Notes under the pieces: generated by a model | Database searches by the model: none | What the model saw: only the letters and a program-made list of their open reading frames with translations | Told to the model about the DNA's origin: nothing | Made by a program: the position numbers and the translations under genes | Part shown: in pieces, positions 42,025 through 51,883 of the stretch | Numbering within the stretch: the first letter of the stretch is position 1 | Layout of the letters: every line of letters begins with the position of its first letter | Origin: Nitrincola schmidtii | Lineage (GTDB): Bacteria; Pseudomonadota; Gammaproteobacteria; Pseudomonadales; Balneatricaceae | Length of the DNA: 64,000 nucleotides | Direction: 5' to 3' | NCBI RefSeq assembly: GCF_008973715.1 | Contig: NZ_WBOL01000001.1 | Coordinates: 186,001 to 250,000 of the forward strand

Positions 42025-42735
42025 TCACTTGATTCGTTTTTTTTTTAACGCATCGATAGGTTCAATTTTAAACTGCGCCAAAGGAATTAACTCTAAATTA
42101 ACAACCTCATTAAGAACTGTTAACTCGTTTTTGTCAGTGTATCCTTCCAGATTATTCTCTACTATCGGATCATTATTTTGATTAATAACGCTAGGAATCA
42201 AAATGATTGGAAGTTCTAGATCGACTTCAATTATCGGAGTAACTGGTACTACAGGTTCGACTGGGTCAACCGGATCAACTGGATCAACTGGATCAACTGG
42301 GTCTACAGGATCGGTTCCACTTATCAGTAAAGTGCCTGTTATATAACTAATATCGTAATTGTTCGGATCAAACGTACCAGGAACTGCATCACTCGGTACA
42401 ATGGCGTATGGATTACCCTCGACAGGAGCTTCCGCTTCTGTACCGGAACTTGTCAACGTCACACTACTTATGGTTTCACCATCGACTAACCCGACAGAAG
42501 TGAAAGCAGATGTGCCTAGATCTAAAGTTTCACCGAACACCTTATCGGCATCGTTAGCGGTAATAGTCAGTGGGGCTGGTGTTATATCTGCTCGTGTAGT
42601 GTAAACGCCTACTGCCGCTCCTAAAGGAGCAAAAAGTTCATAAGTATCGTTGAAAAAGCTGCTTTCATAGGTAATGAGTTTATCAACACCAACATTCTTT
42701 GTATCAAACAATGCATTAGTGACAGCTCCCAAATG
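42025..42735 (-). pseudogene. C-terminal remnant of a large surface adhesin (MBG/YDG type)
   Basis: About 235 codons of open frame. VDKLITYESSFFNDTYELF and ITPAPLTITANDADKVFGET, then NPYAIVPSDAVPGTFDPNNY and GTLLISG, are the MBG-type repeat and tail of filamentous-hemagglutinin-like proteins. A (DPV)n stretch follows, then a hydrophobic/acidic end. Such proteins are usually thousands of residues long with a signal and TPS domain; all of that is missing. The 5' end runs straight into another truncated gene on the opposite strand. It has no plausible promoter or start. Confidence 0.72.
42257..42310. repeat. Six 9-bp repeats encoding DPV units
   Basis: On the plus strand TCAACTGGA-like units follow each other from 42257. 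On the minus strand they encode the Asp-Pro-Val repeat of the adhesin remnant. Length variation by slippage is likely. Confidence 0.88.
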
Positions 42736-43034
42736 AACATGATACTGTCGCTCGCATCGGTGGCGACGAATTTGTCATTATTTTGGAGTGCTTAGACCGT
42801 TCTGAAGCAACTGCAATAGAACTTGCCCATAAAATGGCTGAGAAACTCAAACAGGTCATTGCACTGAGCTTTGATCCAGAGGACACAGAATTACGCTGTA
42901 CCGCGTGTATTGGTATCCGTCTATTTGGACCTTCGACAGAAGTTCATGATCTTCTTAAACAGGCCGATCAAGCACTGTATCAAGCAAAACGGACGGGACA
43001 CAATCAGACGAGTTTTTTTCATCAAGCTAAATAA
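42723..43034 (+). pseudogene. C-terminal remnant of a GGDEF (diguanylate cyclase) gene
   Basis: The frame reads NEHDTVARIGGDEFVIILE and continues to DDLLKQADQALYQAKRTG-like sequence (HDLLKQADQALYQAKRTGHN), the second half of a GGDEF domain. A TGA at 42720 closes the frame upstream, so about the first half of the domain and any sensor domain are gone. A TTG could start only after the active site. It abuts the adhesin remnant head to head. Confidence 0.8.
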
Positions 43035-43078
43035 TAGCCTCATCGCACAGCACAACCCACCCATCAAAACCGCCTTAA

Positions 43079-43182
43079 ATGTCATATATGTCATACTTAA
43101 ATACCATTTATATGACATAATTATGAACTAAACCCCAATTAAATTCCGGTTATTATCAAAAAATCATGACCTAAATGTCATG
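43079..43182. promoter_or_regulatory. Cluster of ATGTCAT/ATGACAT elements upstream of cydAB
   Basis: ATGTCAT occurs at 43079, 43088 and 43175, and ATGACAT at 43112; a partial copy ATGAC is at 43166. TATGTCATA (43087) and TATGACATA (43111) form a perfect 9-bp inverted repeat. CATGAC and GTCATG (43165, 43177) form another. This looks like a multi-site operator, 107-210 bases before cydA. The protein is unknown. Confidence 0.6.
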
Positions 43183-43288
43183 TATTTCATAAACTAATAA
43201 GCTAATAACTAAAATTAATAAATTTGGCATGAAACCTGCCTAGACCCCAGTGACCTATTTTAACCTTTGCAGTATCAGAGGAATTTAT

Positions 43289-44884
43289 ATGATTACTGAA
43301 GCGGTCGTAGACTTATCGCGTCTACAATTCGCCATGACAGCGATGTACCACTTTCTGTTTGTCCCTCTCACCATCGGCTTGGCTTTCATGTTAGCTATCA
43401 TGGAATCCGTCTATGTGATGACAGGAAAACAGATCTATAAGGACATGACAAAATTCTGGGGTAAACTCTTCGGAATTAACTTTGCACTCGGTGTCACCAC
43501 CGGTCTTACCATGGAGTTCCAGTTCGGAACCAACTGGTCTTACTACTCCCACTACGTTGGCGATGTGTTCGGCGCACCACTTGCCATTGAAGGCTTGATG
43601 GCGTTCTTTTTAGAATCCACTTTTGTCGGTTTATTCTTCTTTGGCTGGGACCGCTTAAGCAAAGTGAAGCACTTAATGGTCACTTGGCTGGTAGCCATAG
43701 GTTCCAACTTCTCTGCGCTATGGATTTTGGTTGCTAACGGTTGGATGCAACATCCTGTGGGGGCTGAGTTTAACTATGAAACCATGCGAATGGAGATGAC
43801 CAGCTTCGTCGACTTGGTCATGAATCCAGTTGCGCAGGTTAAATTCGTTCATACCGTCTCTGCTGGTTACGTCACCGCTGCGGTATTTGTTTTAGCAGTA
43901 AGTTCCTATTACCTGCTAAAAGGTCGCGATATTGCCTTTGCTAAGCGTTCATTTGCTATTGCCTCTGCATTCGGTTTAGCCGCCAGCTTGTCCGTTATCC
44001 TGCTAGGTGACGAGTCAGGTTATGAACTTGGCGATGTTCAGAAAACCAAACTCGCAGCCATTGAAGCAGAGTGGGAAACGCATCCTGCACCGGCAGCCTT
44101 TACTCTATTTGGCATTCCCAATAGCGAAGAGATGCGCACTGACTACGCCATCAGAATACCTTATGCCTTAGGCCTGATTGCAACTCGCTCTACAACCGAA
44201 GAAGTTCGCGGAATTAAAGATTTGATTGCAGACCATGAGATCCGTATTCGTAATGGTATGGATGCTTATGCGCTACTTAAGAAAATGAGATCTGGAGAAG
44301 CCACTGACGAAGAACGTACTGCTTTTGAAGAGAAAAAAGCAGACTTAGGTTACGGTTTACTTCTGCAACGCTATACCGCTGATATCGTTGATGCCACTGA
44401 AGAACAAATTCACATGGCAGCCCAAGACACCATTCCAGCAGTAGGCCCTCTATTTTGGGCTTTCCGTATCATGGTTGCGGCTGGCTTCTGGATGCTTCTC
44501 TTGTTCGCACTCAGCTTCTACTTCACCGCCAAACGTACTGCTTGGAAAAAGCCTTGGTTGCTCAAAGCCGCCTTGTTTACGCTTCCTGTCCCTTGGATAG
44601 CGTCTGAAGCAGGTTGGTTTGTTGCAGAGTTTGGTCGTCAGCCTTGGGCAGTCGGTGAAATTTTACCGACCTTCAATGCAGTATCCGTACTCACAGCTAA
44701 TGAGATCTTATTAAGCCTGTCACTCTTTATCGTCTTCTACACGATTTTGATCATTATCGAAGTCTTCCTAATGCAGCACTTCATCCGCAAAGGCCCAAGT
44801 AGCTTGCACACAGGTCGTTATCATTTTGAACAAGATGATGATCAACACGACCCAGCGCTTTCACCACAAACGGTAAAAGCATGA
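43289..44884 (+). CDS. cydA: Cytochrome bd ubiquinol oxidase subunit I
   Basis: 531 residues, about nine helices. It carries hemes b558, b595 and d and oxidises quinol. The conserved His of [54 protein letters not shown] and the long periplasmic Q-loop (about 250-385) place it in the E. coli CydA type. ATG 43289 follows GAGG. It is the first gene of cydABX. Its upstream region carries repeated ATGTCAT elements. Confidence 0.95.
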   Translation: MITEAVVDLSRLQFAMTAMYHFLFVPLTIGLAFMLAIMESVYVMTGKQIYKDMTKFWGKLFGINFALGVTTGLTMEFQFGTNWSYYSHYVGDVFGAPLAIEGLMAFFLESTFVGLFFFGWDRLSKVKHLMVTWLVAIGSNFSALWILVANGWMQHPVGAEFNYETMRMEMTSFVDLVMNPVAQVKFVHTVSAGYVTAAVFVLAVSSYYLLKGRDIAFAKRSFAIASAFGLAASLSVILLGDESGYELGDVQKTKLAAIEAEWETHPAPAAFTLFGIPNSEEMRTDYAIRIPYALGLIATRSTTEEVRGIKDLIADHEIRIRNGMDAYALLKKMRSGEATDEERTAFEEKKADLGYGLLLQRYTADIVDATEEQIHMAAQDTIPAVGPLFWAFRIMVAAGFWMLLLFALSFYFTAKRTAWKKPWLLKAALFTLPVPWIASEAGWFVAEFGRQPWAVGEILPTFNAVSVLTANEILLSLSLFIVFYTILIIIEVFLMQHFIRKGPSSLHTGRYHFEQDDDQHDPALSPQTVKA

Positions 44885-44906
44885 GTCAGGCTAAGGAGTA
44901 TTTGAA

Positions 44907-46049
44907 ATGATCTTTGATTATGAAGTGTTAAAACTGATCTGGTGGGTTTTGATCGGTGTTCTACTCATTGGCTTTGCTGTGACTGACGGCTTCGATATGG
45001 GTGGTTTAGCCATCCTACCATTAGTTGCTAAAACCGATGATGAAAGACGCGTAGTCATCAACACTATGGCACCACACTGGGATGGTAACCAAGTGTGGTT
45101 TATCACAGCCGGTGGCGCTTTATTTGCAGCTTGGCCGCTCGTTTATGCTGCGGCCTTCTCCGGCTTGTACTGGGCAATGCTTCTGGTACTTTTTGCCATG
45201 TTTTTACGCCCTGTTGGATTTGACTATCGTTCAAAAATGCAGGATCAACGCTGGCGTGATGCGTGGGACTGGGCTCTGGTTGTCGGTGGCGCTGTACCTG
45301 CATTGGTATTTGGGGTCGCTTTTGGAAACCTGTTACAAGGCGTTCCTTTCCAGTATGACGAGCTGATTCGCCCATCCTATGATGGCAGCTTCTTTGCGCT
45401 ACTAAACCCCTACGCTCTTTTATGCGGTGTCGTGAGCCTATCCATGCTGTGCCTGCATGGCGCAACTTGGATACAAATGAGAACGCATGAAGCAGTCGAA
45501 GCACGCTCACGCTTCTATGCTCGTATTTTTGCACTGGTCTGCTTTGTCAGCTTCGCCTTAGCAGGATTATGGCTAGCAATGGGTATAGAGGGTTACGCGA
45601 TTATCTCTATGCCAGCCACGGATGCTGCATCCAATCCTATGTTGAAAGAGGTCGTCAGAGCCGAAGGGGCTTGGTTAAGCAATTACGTAGAGTACCCCTT
45701 AACAGTGATTGCACCAGCACTTGGATTTTTGGGGCTAATCGGCGCCTACCTGTTTGCCAGTAGCAATAAAGCAGCACTTGCATTCCTGTTCAGCGGATTG
45801 GGCGTCACCGGCATTATTCTGACAGCAGGCGTTTCGATGTTCCCATTTGTTATGCCATCAAGCTTAGTTCCGAATCACAGCTTAACCTTATGGGATGCTG
45901 CTTCAAGTGCCAATACGCTAATGGTAATGACCTGGGCAGCTGCAATCTTTGTTCCGATTATCTTGGGCTACACCTTTTGGTGCTACCGCGCCCTATGGAG
46001 CAAGATCGGTGTCAGCTTCATTAAAGAAAACAACCATTCACTCTATTGA
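44907..46049 (+). CDS. cydB: Cytochrome bd ubiquinol oxidase subunit II
   Basis: 380 residues, about nine helices. The N-terminus FDYEVLKLIWWVLIGVLLIG, then FAVTDGFDMGGLAIL and NTMAPHWDGNQVWFITAGGA, are conserved CydB features. It forms the core oxidase with CydA. A good AAGGAG site lies before the ATG, 22 bases after cydA, and cydX follows. Confidence 0.95.
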   Translation: MIFDYEVLKLIWWVLIGVLLIGFAVTDGFDMGGLAILPLVAKTDDERRVVINTMAPHWDGNQVWFITAGGALFAAWPLVYAAAFSGLYWAMLLVLFAMFLRPVGFDYRSKMQDQRWRDAWDWALVVGGAVPALVFGVAFGNLLQGVPFQYDELIRPSYDGSFFALLNPYALLCGVVSLSMLCLHGATWIQMRTHEAVEARSRFYARIFALVCFVSFALAGLWLAMGIEGYAIISMPATDAASNPMLKEVVRAEGAWLSNYVEYPLTVIAPALGFLGLIGAYLFASSNKAALAFLFSGLGVTGIILTAGVSMFPFVMPSSLVPNHSLTLWDAASSANTLMVMTWAAAIFVPIILGYTFWCYRALWSKIGVSFIKENNHSLY

Positions 46050-46060
46050 GGTGCAAGACA

Positions 46061-46162
46061 ATGTGGTATTTCGCATGGATTCTAGGCGTATTGCTCGCCT
46101 GCGCTTTTGGCATCATCAACGTGATGTGGCTAGAAGCAGAAGAAGAGTTTGATCAGGAGTAA
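46061..46162 (+). CDS. cydX: Cytochrome bd accessory subunit CydX
   Basis: 33 residues, too short for usual callers. MWYFAWILGVLLACAFGIIN then VMWLEAEEEFDQE is the classic CydX single helix with an acidic tail. GAGG sits before the ATG, 11 bases after cydB. It stabilises the oxidase hemes. Confidence 0.93.
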   Translation: MWYFAWILGVLLACAFGIINVMWLEAEEEFDQE

Positions 46163-46176
46163 TGCTCTCTCCCTCC

Positions 46177-46202
46177 AAAGGCACCTTCGGGTGCCTTTTT
46201 TC
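46177..46202 (+). terminator. Terminator of cydABX
   Basis: AAAGGCACC-TTCG-GGTGCCTTT is a nine-bp stem with a stable UUCG tetraloop followed by T's. It lies 15 bases after the cydX stop. Confidence 0.95.
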
Positions 46203-46266
46203 TATCTACACAATCATATTGAAACATGACCTGACATGGATTCTAGAAAAGTGAGATACAAAAACT

Positions 46267-46302
46267 AGCAGTGGACAAAACATTAGCAGTGGACAAAACA
46301 TT
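46267..46302. repeat. Exact 18-bp tandem duplication
   Basis: AGCAGTGGACAAAACATT occurs twice in a row, followed by a partial third copy (AGCA). It is in the gap before the DUF2892 gene. Confidence 0.92.
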
Positions 46303-46368
46303 AGCACTCACTTATATTAAAACCATCGAATTTAAACTTGTTTTGACAACCCTATACTGGAGAAAAAT

Positions 46369-46572
46369 ATGTCCTTAGATCGCATGGTTTTTGCGTTTGC
46401 TGGTACGTTTATCCTGATCAGCCTTGTTCTAGCTCATTTCGTTAGCCCAATGTGGCTGTGGTTCACCGCTTTTGTTGGCGCGAATATGCTACAAACAGCG
46501 TTTACCGGTTTTTGTCCGCTGGTCATTATATTAAAAAAACTAGGTGTAAAACCGGGTCAAGCCTTTAATTAA
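46369..46572 (+). CDS. DUF2892 (YgaP-type transmembrane) small protein
   Basis: 67 residues with two hydrophobic helices separated by a short turn. SLDRMVFAFAGTFILISLVL and FTGFCPLVIILKKLGV match the transmembrane part of the rhodanese YgaP, here without the rhodanese. CTGGAG lies before the ATG. Function unknown; possibly linked to sulfur metabolism. Confidence 0.87.
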   Translation: MSLDRMVFAFAGTFILISLVLAHFVSPMWLWFTAFVGANMLQTAFTGFCPLVIILKKLGVKPGQAFN

Positions 46573-46701
46573 TCAGTATTTTCAGGGTTGTTTTGTCATC
46601 AAGACACTTCAACCCGTTTTTTTTGCCTATACCCTTTACACCTGCTTCCGACTGATAGATGATCAGTATCACTGATTTAAACTCATAAGCGGGTGGTAAA
46701 C

Positions 46702-47550
46702 ATGAGTAATCCCAAGCACACTTTGTTCTGGATGACACTGTTCCTGGGTATAGTCATCGCTATCTGTGTTCTGATCTATGTTCCTTTACAAACCGCCTTT
46801 ATGGCTAACTGGGTGTTTAATGCACTCATATTTTGTGTACTGTTAATCGGCATTTTCATTACCTATCGACAAGTCTTCATGCTTTTTCCAGAGATTCGCT
46901 GGGTAGCGCAATTTAGAACAGGTCGTATGGGGTTATCTGTCACTCAAGAACCCCGTTTATTAAAACCACTGGCTCGACAGCTAGGTGAAGACTATAAACG
47001 TGACAAGTTCTCACTCTCTGCACTGTCATTACGAACCGTACTGGATGGCATTCGTACACGAATGGATGAGCAACGTGAAATTACACGTTATTTCATCAGC
47101 TTATTGATTTTTTTAGGACTGCTAGGCACCTTTTGGGGTCTGCTGGGTACTATCAACGCGGTTGGACAAGTCATCATCAACTTGGATATGCAGCAAAGTA
47201 ACTTTGCTGATGTCTTTAGCAGTCTTCAATCAGGCTTATTAACGCCACTTGAAGGCATGGGTACCGCATTTAGCTCCTCTTTATTAGGTTTAGGCGGATC
47301 ACTTCTACTGGGTTTCTTAGATATTCAAGCAGGACATGCGCAAAATCGTTTTTATGATGGTCTGGAAGAATGGTTAACCGGCGTGACTCACTTGGTTGAG
47401 AAAGCACATCAAGAAGGAAAAGCGCCACCGGTGCTCACAGACGATTGGGATTATGAGTTTTCTGGCATAGACACACTTCGTGAACTGGAAAGACTTCGGG
47501 AAGAAAATGCCGAACTCGCGGCAAAGTTGGCTGAACAGGATAAACGCTGA
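46702..47550 (+). CDS. MotA/TolQ/ExbB-family proton channel protein
   Basis: 282 residues. Helices lie at about 8-30 and 36-56 and in the C-terminal half (ISLLIFLGLLGTFWGLLGT and GMGTAFSSSLLGLGGSLLLG). The conserved channel motif of the family is in that half. An acidic coiled-coil tail ends ENAELAAKLAEQDKR. It is followed by an OmpA-like partner that begins at the same base as this stop. The pair should form a proton-driven stator-like complex; which process it drives is unknown. It is not flagellar MotA, since motor-binding motifs and flagellar neighbours are absent. Confidence 0.82.
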   Translation: MSNPKHTLFWMTLFLGIVIAICVLIYVPLQTAFMANWVFNALIFCVLLIGIFITYRQVFMLFPEIRWVAQFRTGRMGLSVTQEPRLLKPLARQLGEDYKRDKFSLSALSLRTVLDGIRTRMDEQREITRYFISLLIFLGLLGTFWGLLGTINAVGQVIINLDMQQSNFADVFSSLQSGLLTPLEGMGTAFSSSLLGLGGSLLLGFLDIQAGHAQNRFYDGLEEWLTGVTHLVEKAHQEGKAPPVLTDDWDYEFSGIDTLRELERLREENAELAAKLAEQDKR

Positions 47551-48659
47551 TGCTGGGTTCAGGTCGTCGTCAACGTAGCCAAATTAACGCTTGGCCGGGG
47601 TATGTCGATGCATTGTCAGCATTATTAATGCTGGTCATTTTTATGCTGATGATTTACATGGTCAGCCAACTCTACTTATCACAAACACTCTCTGATCGGG
47701 ATACAGAGCTGGCAAATTTGAATAGCCGCTTGAATGAAATATCCCGTTTATTGATGCTGGAAGAACTTCGCAGTGAACAATTATCCAGCGAGCTAACCAG
47801 CTTGAGATCCGCCTATGAACAAAGCCTTTCCCGCGAAGAAGCGATGCAACAGGCGTTAGACAGCTTACTGGGAGAGCTTTCAGAATCTGAAGAAACCCAG
47901 CAATTAATCAGCACCCGTGCGGCTGACTTAGAAAGCCAAATTGAACAAGAGCGTCGCGCTTTTGCACAACTGCAAACCCTTTCCGCCGATCAAGAAAGTG
48001 CGCTGCGTGAAGAACAAGAACTCACCGCATCACAACAAGACTTTATTCTACAACTGACACAACGCATTGATGCCCTTCAGGAACAACTGCGTCAAATCAG
48101 TGCAGCACTGCAACTTCAAGAGACCCTTGTTGCCGAGCGTGATGTAGAAATTGCAGGTTTGGGACAACGCCTTAACGTATTACTGGCGGAAAGAGTGAAT
48201 GAACTGGAACGCTATCAGTCTGAATTCTTCCGTCGTTTACGAGGATTATTAGAAGACAACGAAAATATTCGCGTCGTCGGTGACCGATTCCTTCTACCGT
48301 CTGAACTGTTCTTTGCTTCCGGATCCGCTGAAGTAGGTGCAGAGGGTCGTGCAGAACTCAGCAAACTGGCTAGTTTGCTTCTAGAAATAGCGTCTACTAT
48401 TCCCGACGACATTGATTGGGTACTGCAAATAGAAGGTCACACCGATAGAGTCCCCATCAATACAGCGGCCTTCCCATCTAACTGGGAGTTATCGACAGCA
48501 CGTGCTGTCTCTGTTGTTCGTTATCTGGCCTCGCAAGGCGTACCTGAAAGACACTTGGCTGCCGCAGGTTTTGGCGAGTTTTCTCCGGTTGATTCCGGCA
48601 ATACACCCGACGCACTCCAACGAAATCGACGTATAGAGATCAAGCTAACCAATAGATAG
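47550..48659 (+). CDS. OmpA/MotB-like peptidoglycan-binding partner of the proton channel
   Basis: 369 residues. One N-terminal helix (about 20-45), then a long coiled coil (about 50-225), then an OmpA-like domain (about 245-365) with FASGSAEVGAEG, IEGHTDRVPI, NWELSTARAVSVVRYL and NRRIEIKL. It would cross the inner membrane once and grip the cell wall. MotB's conserved channel Asp may be D20 of GYVDALSALLML. The two genes share one base. Confidence 0.85.
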   Translation: MLGSGRRQRSQINAWPGYVDALSALLMLVIFMLMIYMVSQLYLSQTLSDRDTELANLNSRLNEISRLLMLEELRSEQLSSELTSLRSAYEQSLSREEAMQQALDSLLGELSESEETQQLISTRAADLESQIEQERRAFAQLQTLSADQESALREEQELTASQQDFILQLTQRIDALQEQLRQISAALQLQETLVAERDVEIAGLGQRLNVLLAERVNELERYQSEFFRRLRGLLEDNENIRVVGDRFLLPSELFFASGSAEVGAEGRAELSKLASLLLEIASTIPDDIDWVLQIEGHTDRVPINTAAFPSNWELSTARAVSVVRYLASQGVPERHLAAAGFGEFSPVDSGNTPDALQRNRRIEIKLTNR

Positions 48660-48822
48660 ATTAGTTATTTTAACTACATATTTATTTTTGAATGGGTATT
48701 TCATCTGGTATTTTTTAATTATTAGATTAATTTCGTTTTAATTAACCACCTATACAGTGAAATATAAATCTTCTGCTAGAATGCTATGAATATAAGATTT
48801 TTAGTCCTAGCAGGAGATCAGA

Positions 48823-50067
48823 ATGTCGCGGGAAACCATTGTACTTGGAGCGGGTATTGTTGGCGTCAGCGTTGCTTGGCATCTATTAAAAAGAGGCCGT
48901 AAAGTACGCTTGATCGATCGCCGCGCACCCGGTTTAGAAACGTCGTATGGCAATGCAGGCATCATTCAACGTGAAGCCGTAGAACCCTATGCTTTTCCGC
49001 ATGATCTAAAAACCTTGCTTCGTGTGATCCCTAACAACAGCATCGATATTCGTTACCGTCCTATGGGCATGGTATCTGCTGCTAGCCCGTTGTTAAGTTA
49101 CTACGTCAACTCGTTCCCAGGTCGCTATAAAAAAATCGTCCCTGCCTATGCATCGATCATCTCCTTATCCACTCAAGAACATGAGCCGATGATTGCCGCA
49201 TCCGGTGCTGAAGCCTTAATTCAAAAGAAAGGCTGGCTTGAACTTTACAGAACAGAGTCAGAACTGGCTGAACGCTGGGAAAAAGCATTAGAAAACAAAC
49301 GATTGTACGGTGTCGAATCGCGTCTATTGAATCGTCAGCAACTTGATGAAGTACAGCCGGGATTATCCAGTGACATTTGTGGTGCCGTTCACTGGCTGAA
49401 TTCATGGACAGTAGAATCACCCGGAGATCTGGTGCAATCCTACGCCAAAGCGTTTGAACAAGCTGGCGGGGAGTTCATTGAAGCGGAACTACAAGGCTTA
49501 GTTCAGCAAGGTGAAGGCTGGAGAGTTAAAACTTCTAAAGGCGATCATGATGCCGCAGAGGTCGTCGTCGCCTTAGGTCCATGGTCGCAACAAATGCTAG
49601 CGCCGTTAAACTACAACTTCCCCTTATTTGTGAAGCGTGGCTATCACATGCACTACGCGCAACCGAATGTTAAAGCGCGCTTAAATTACTGGCTGATGGA
49701 TGCTGAAAAAGGCTACCTGCTGGAGCCCATGAAAAACGGCATACGTTTAACCACAGGTGCCGAACTGGCTGATCTAAACGCACCACCGTCTTATGGTCAA
49801 CTCGAAAAAGCCGAGAAACAAGGCCGCAAACTCTTCCCATTTGGTGAGCGTGTCGAAGCAGAACCTTGGAAAGGTGCTCGCCCCTGTTTACCAGATATGA
49901 AACCCGTGATTGGCCCAGCACCGAAGCATAAAGGGCTTTGGTTTGCCTTTGGTCACGGTCATCAGGGATTTACGCTGGGTCCAGCAACGGGTCGCTTGTT
50001 AGGCGAGATGATGGATGGCGAAACCACAGCCATCGACATGAAGCCTTTCCGCGCAGAGCGTTTCTGA
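48823..50067 (+). CDS. FAD-dependent oxidoreductase, D-amino-acid dehydrogenase (DadA) type
   Basis: 414 residues. The FAD site is IVLGAGIVGVSVAWHLLKRG with GNAGIIQREAVEPYAFP. The C-terminal PDMKPVIGPAPKHKGLWFAFGHGHQGFTLGPATG resembles DadA. It should oxidise an amino acid and pass electrons to the quinone pool. No alanine racemase (dadX) is near. GCAGGAG precedes the ATG, and a strong terminator follows, so it is monocistronic. Confidence 0.85.
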   Translation: MSRETIVLGAGIVGVSVAWHLLKRGRKVRLIDRRAPGLETSYGNAGIIQREAVEPYAFPHDLKTLLRVIPNNSIDIRYRPMGMVSAASPLLSYYVNSFPGRYKKIVPAYASIISLSTQEHEPMIAASGAEALIQKKGWLELYRTESELAERWEKALENKRLYGVESRLLNRQQLDEVQPGLSSDICGAVHWLNSWTVESPGDLVQSYAKAFEQAGGEFIEAELQGLVQQGEGWRVKTSKGDHDAAEVVVALGPWSQQMLAPLNYNFPLFVKRGYHMHYAQPNVKARLNYWLMDAEKGYLLEPMKNGIRLTTGAELADLNAPPSYGQLEKAEKQGRKLFPFGERVEAEPWKGARPCLPDMKPVIGPAPKHKGLWFAFGHGHQGFTLGPATGRLLGEMMDGETTAIDMKPFRAERF

Positions 50068-50088
50068 TTCACGGATAAAAAATTCAAT

Positions 50089-50130
50089 AGCCCAATTTTG
50101 CGTTTTTGCGTAAAATTGGGCTAATTTTTT
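50089..50130 (+). terminator. Terminator after the DadA-like gene
   Basis: AGCCCAATTTT pairs perfectly with AAAATTGGGCT around a 12-base loop, followed by AATTTTTT. Confidence 0.92.
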
Positions 50131-50160
50131 AATCCTAAGCCACAATACAGGACTCTCCCG

Positions 50161-50874
50161 ATGGGTCGCGCCTACCAAAACCGTAAAGAATCCATGGCCA
50201 AAACGGCCGATCAAAAAACCAAAATCTACAGCAAATATGCACGTGAAATCTATGTTTGTGCTAAGTCTGGTGGAACCGATCCCTCCGGCAACCTAACCCT
50301 ACGCGGGTTAATGGACCGTGCCAAAAAAGATCAGGTACCTGCTCACGTTATCGACAAAGCACTGGATAAAGCTAAAGGCAGTGGCGGTGAAGACTTCTCG
50401 GTTGCACGTTACGAAGGTTTTGGACCCGGTAACTGCATGGTGATTGTGGAATGCTTAACCGACAACCCTAACCGCACCTTTGGTGATGTGCGTCACTGCT
50501 TCACCAAAACCAAATGCAAAATTGGTACGCAAGGCAGTGTGAGTCACATGTTTGATCACTGTGCGATTCTGGCCTTTAAAGGTGGTGATGAAGAAGCAGT
50601 ACTTGAAGCACTGATGGAAGCCGGTGTTGATGTCACTGATATCGAGAGTGAAGATGGCATGATCACTGTCTTCGCCCCTCACACAGAATACTCGAATGCT
50701 AAACAAGCCTTGGCGGCTGCCTTCGGTGAAATTGACTATGAAGCCGATGCGATTCAGTTCCTGGCACAAACCACGACTGAAATCAGTGAAGAAGACCTGC
50801 CGATGTTTGAGCGCTTCATCGATCTATTAAACGATTTAGACGACGTGCAGAATATTTATCATAACGTCGCTTAA
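50161..50874 (+). CDS. YebC/PmpR family protein (YeeN type)
   Basis: 237 residues, full length. [21 protein letters not shown] and [10 protein letters not shown] open the protein; [15 protein letters not shown] and RYEGFGPGN are conserved. The C-terminus [10 protein letters not shown] matches YeeN rather than the housekeeping YebC. The family acts in transcription regulation or in translation of proline stretches. The start is ATG 50161. It is convergent with ttcA. Confidence 0.9.
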   Translation: MGRAYQNRKESMAKTADQKTKIYSKYAREIYVCAKSGGTDPSGNLTLRGLMDRAKKDQVPAHVIDKALDKAKGSGGEDFSVARYEGFGPGNCMVIVECLTDNPNRTFGDVRHCFTKTKCKIGTQGSVSHMFDHCAILAFKGGDEEAVLEALMEAGVDVTDIESEDGMITVFAPHTEYSNAKQALAAAFGEIDYEADAIQFLAQTTTEISEEDLPMFERFIDLLNDLDDVQNIYHNVA

Positions 50875-50881
50875 CTCGTCA

Positions 50882-50910
50882 GATATCCTGTCTTATACAG
50901 ACAGGATATC
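50882..50910. terminator. Perfect 12-bp inverted repeat between yeeN-like gene and ttcA
   Basis: GATATCCTGTCT pairs with AGACAGGATATC around a five-base loop. It lies just after the yeeN-type stop and includes the last codons of ttcA. It can act as a terminator for the plus-strand gene, though a long T-run is lacking. Confidence 0.6.
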
Positions 50911-51804
50911 AATCCGCTCCATTATCTGCACAGCAGGCTTCTGCTGGCTTTGTGGCTCTTCATCCCAATCATCTGGCACGATACCGTGTGCATGACCTAG
51001 CTGTAAGTTTTTGAAATCGAAGAGTTCGGCATCGGCTAGATGTGACGGCACCACGTGACAGAGTGAACGAAACATTGTTTCGATGCGACCAGGATGGGTT
51101 TTATCCCAGCTTTGCAGCATCTCTTTAATGACTTGGCGTTGTAGGTTTTCTTGCGAACCACATAAATTACACGGAATAATTGGGAAACCACGTAGCTCTG
51201 CATATTCAGCAATGTCTTTTTCGCGGGCGTAAGCCAGTGGGCGAATCACCATATTCTTGCCATCATCCGAGACTAGCTTGGGTGGCATTGATTTGAGCTT
51301 GCCGCCATAGAACATATTCAGGAAGAAGGTTTCCAGAATATCATCGCGATGATGACCTAATGCAATTTTATTCGCACCGATTTGCTCAGCAAAACCATAG
51401 AGAGTTCCACGACGCAATCGAGAACAGAGTGCGCAGGTGGTTTTCCCTTCAGGAACGACCGCCTTAACCACTGAATAAGTATCACGCTCGACAATATGGA
51501 AAGGCACACCCAGTTCTGATAAGTAAGCGGGTAATACATGTTCGGGAAAGCCGGGTTGCTTCTGATCCAGATTCACCGCCACCAATTCAAAATTAATAGG
51601 GGCGCTCTTCTGAAGATTCATCAAGATATCCAACATCACAAATGAATCTTTACCGCCTGAAAGACACACCATCACCTTGTCACCTTCTTCAATCATGTTG
51701 AAGGTTTCAATGGCCTGCCCCATCTCGCGTCTAAGGCGCTTTTGCAGTTTGTTTTGGCGTAATTTGAGTTTACGTGCGGCTTCAGTATCGGTGTTGCTGG
51801 TCAT
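50893..51804 (-). CDS. ttcA: tRNA 2-thiocytidine biosynthesis protein TtcA
   Basis: 303 residues. TtcA thiolates C32 of certain tRNAs. The ATP motif [13 protein letters not shown] and the [4Fe-4S] cysteines in [12 protein letters not shown] and PCNLCGSQ are intact. [19 protein letters not shown] is the family signature. The last codons form half of the hairpin at 50882-50910. Confidence 0.95.
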   Translation of the reverse strand: MTSNTDTEAARKLKLRQNKLQKRLRREMGQAIETFNMIEEGDKVMVCLSGGKDSFVMLDILMNLQKSAPINFELVAVNLDQKQPGFPEHVLPAYLSELGVPFHIVERDTYSVVKAVVPEGKTTCALCSRLRRGTLYGFAEQIGANKIALGHHRDDILETFFLNMFYGGKLKSMPPKLVSDDGKNMVIRPLAYAREKDIAEYAELRGFPIIPCNLCGSQENLQRQVIKEMLQSWDKTHPGRIETMFRSLCHVVPSHLADAELFDFKNLQLGHAHGIVPDDWDEEPQSQQKPAVQIMERIDILSV

Positions 51805-51883
51805 GAGTGTTCCGAAAAATCTTGATTCATCTTGGTCGCAGATTATACAGATCCGTAATACAGATCACAGCAACTAGATCAAC

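Noticed and set aside
42257-42310. CRISPR or regulatory iterons
   Set aside because: The 9-bp units are the coding sequence of an Asp-Pro-Val repeat within the adhesin remnant.
46702-48659. A Zorya-type anti-phage system (ZorA/ZorB)
   Set aside because: The MotA-like and OmpA-like pair resembles ZorAB, but no ZorC, ZorD or ZorE gene (helicase or nuclease) is next to it. cydABX lies on one side and a DadA-like gene on the other.
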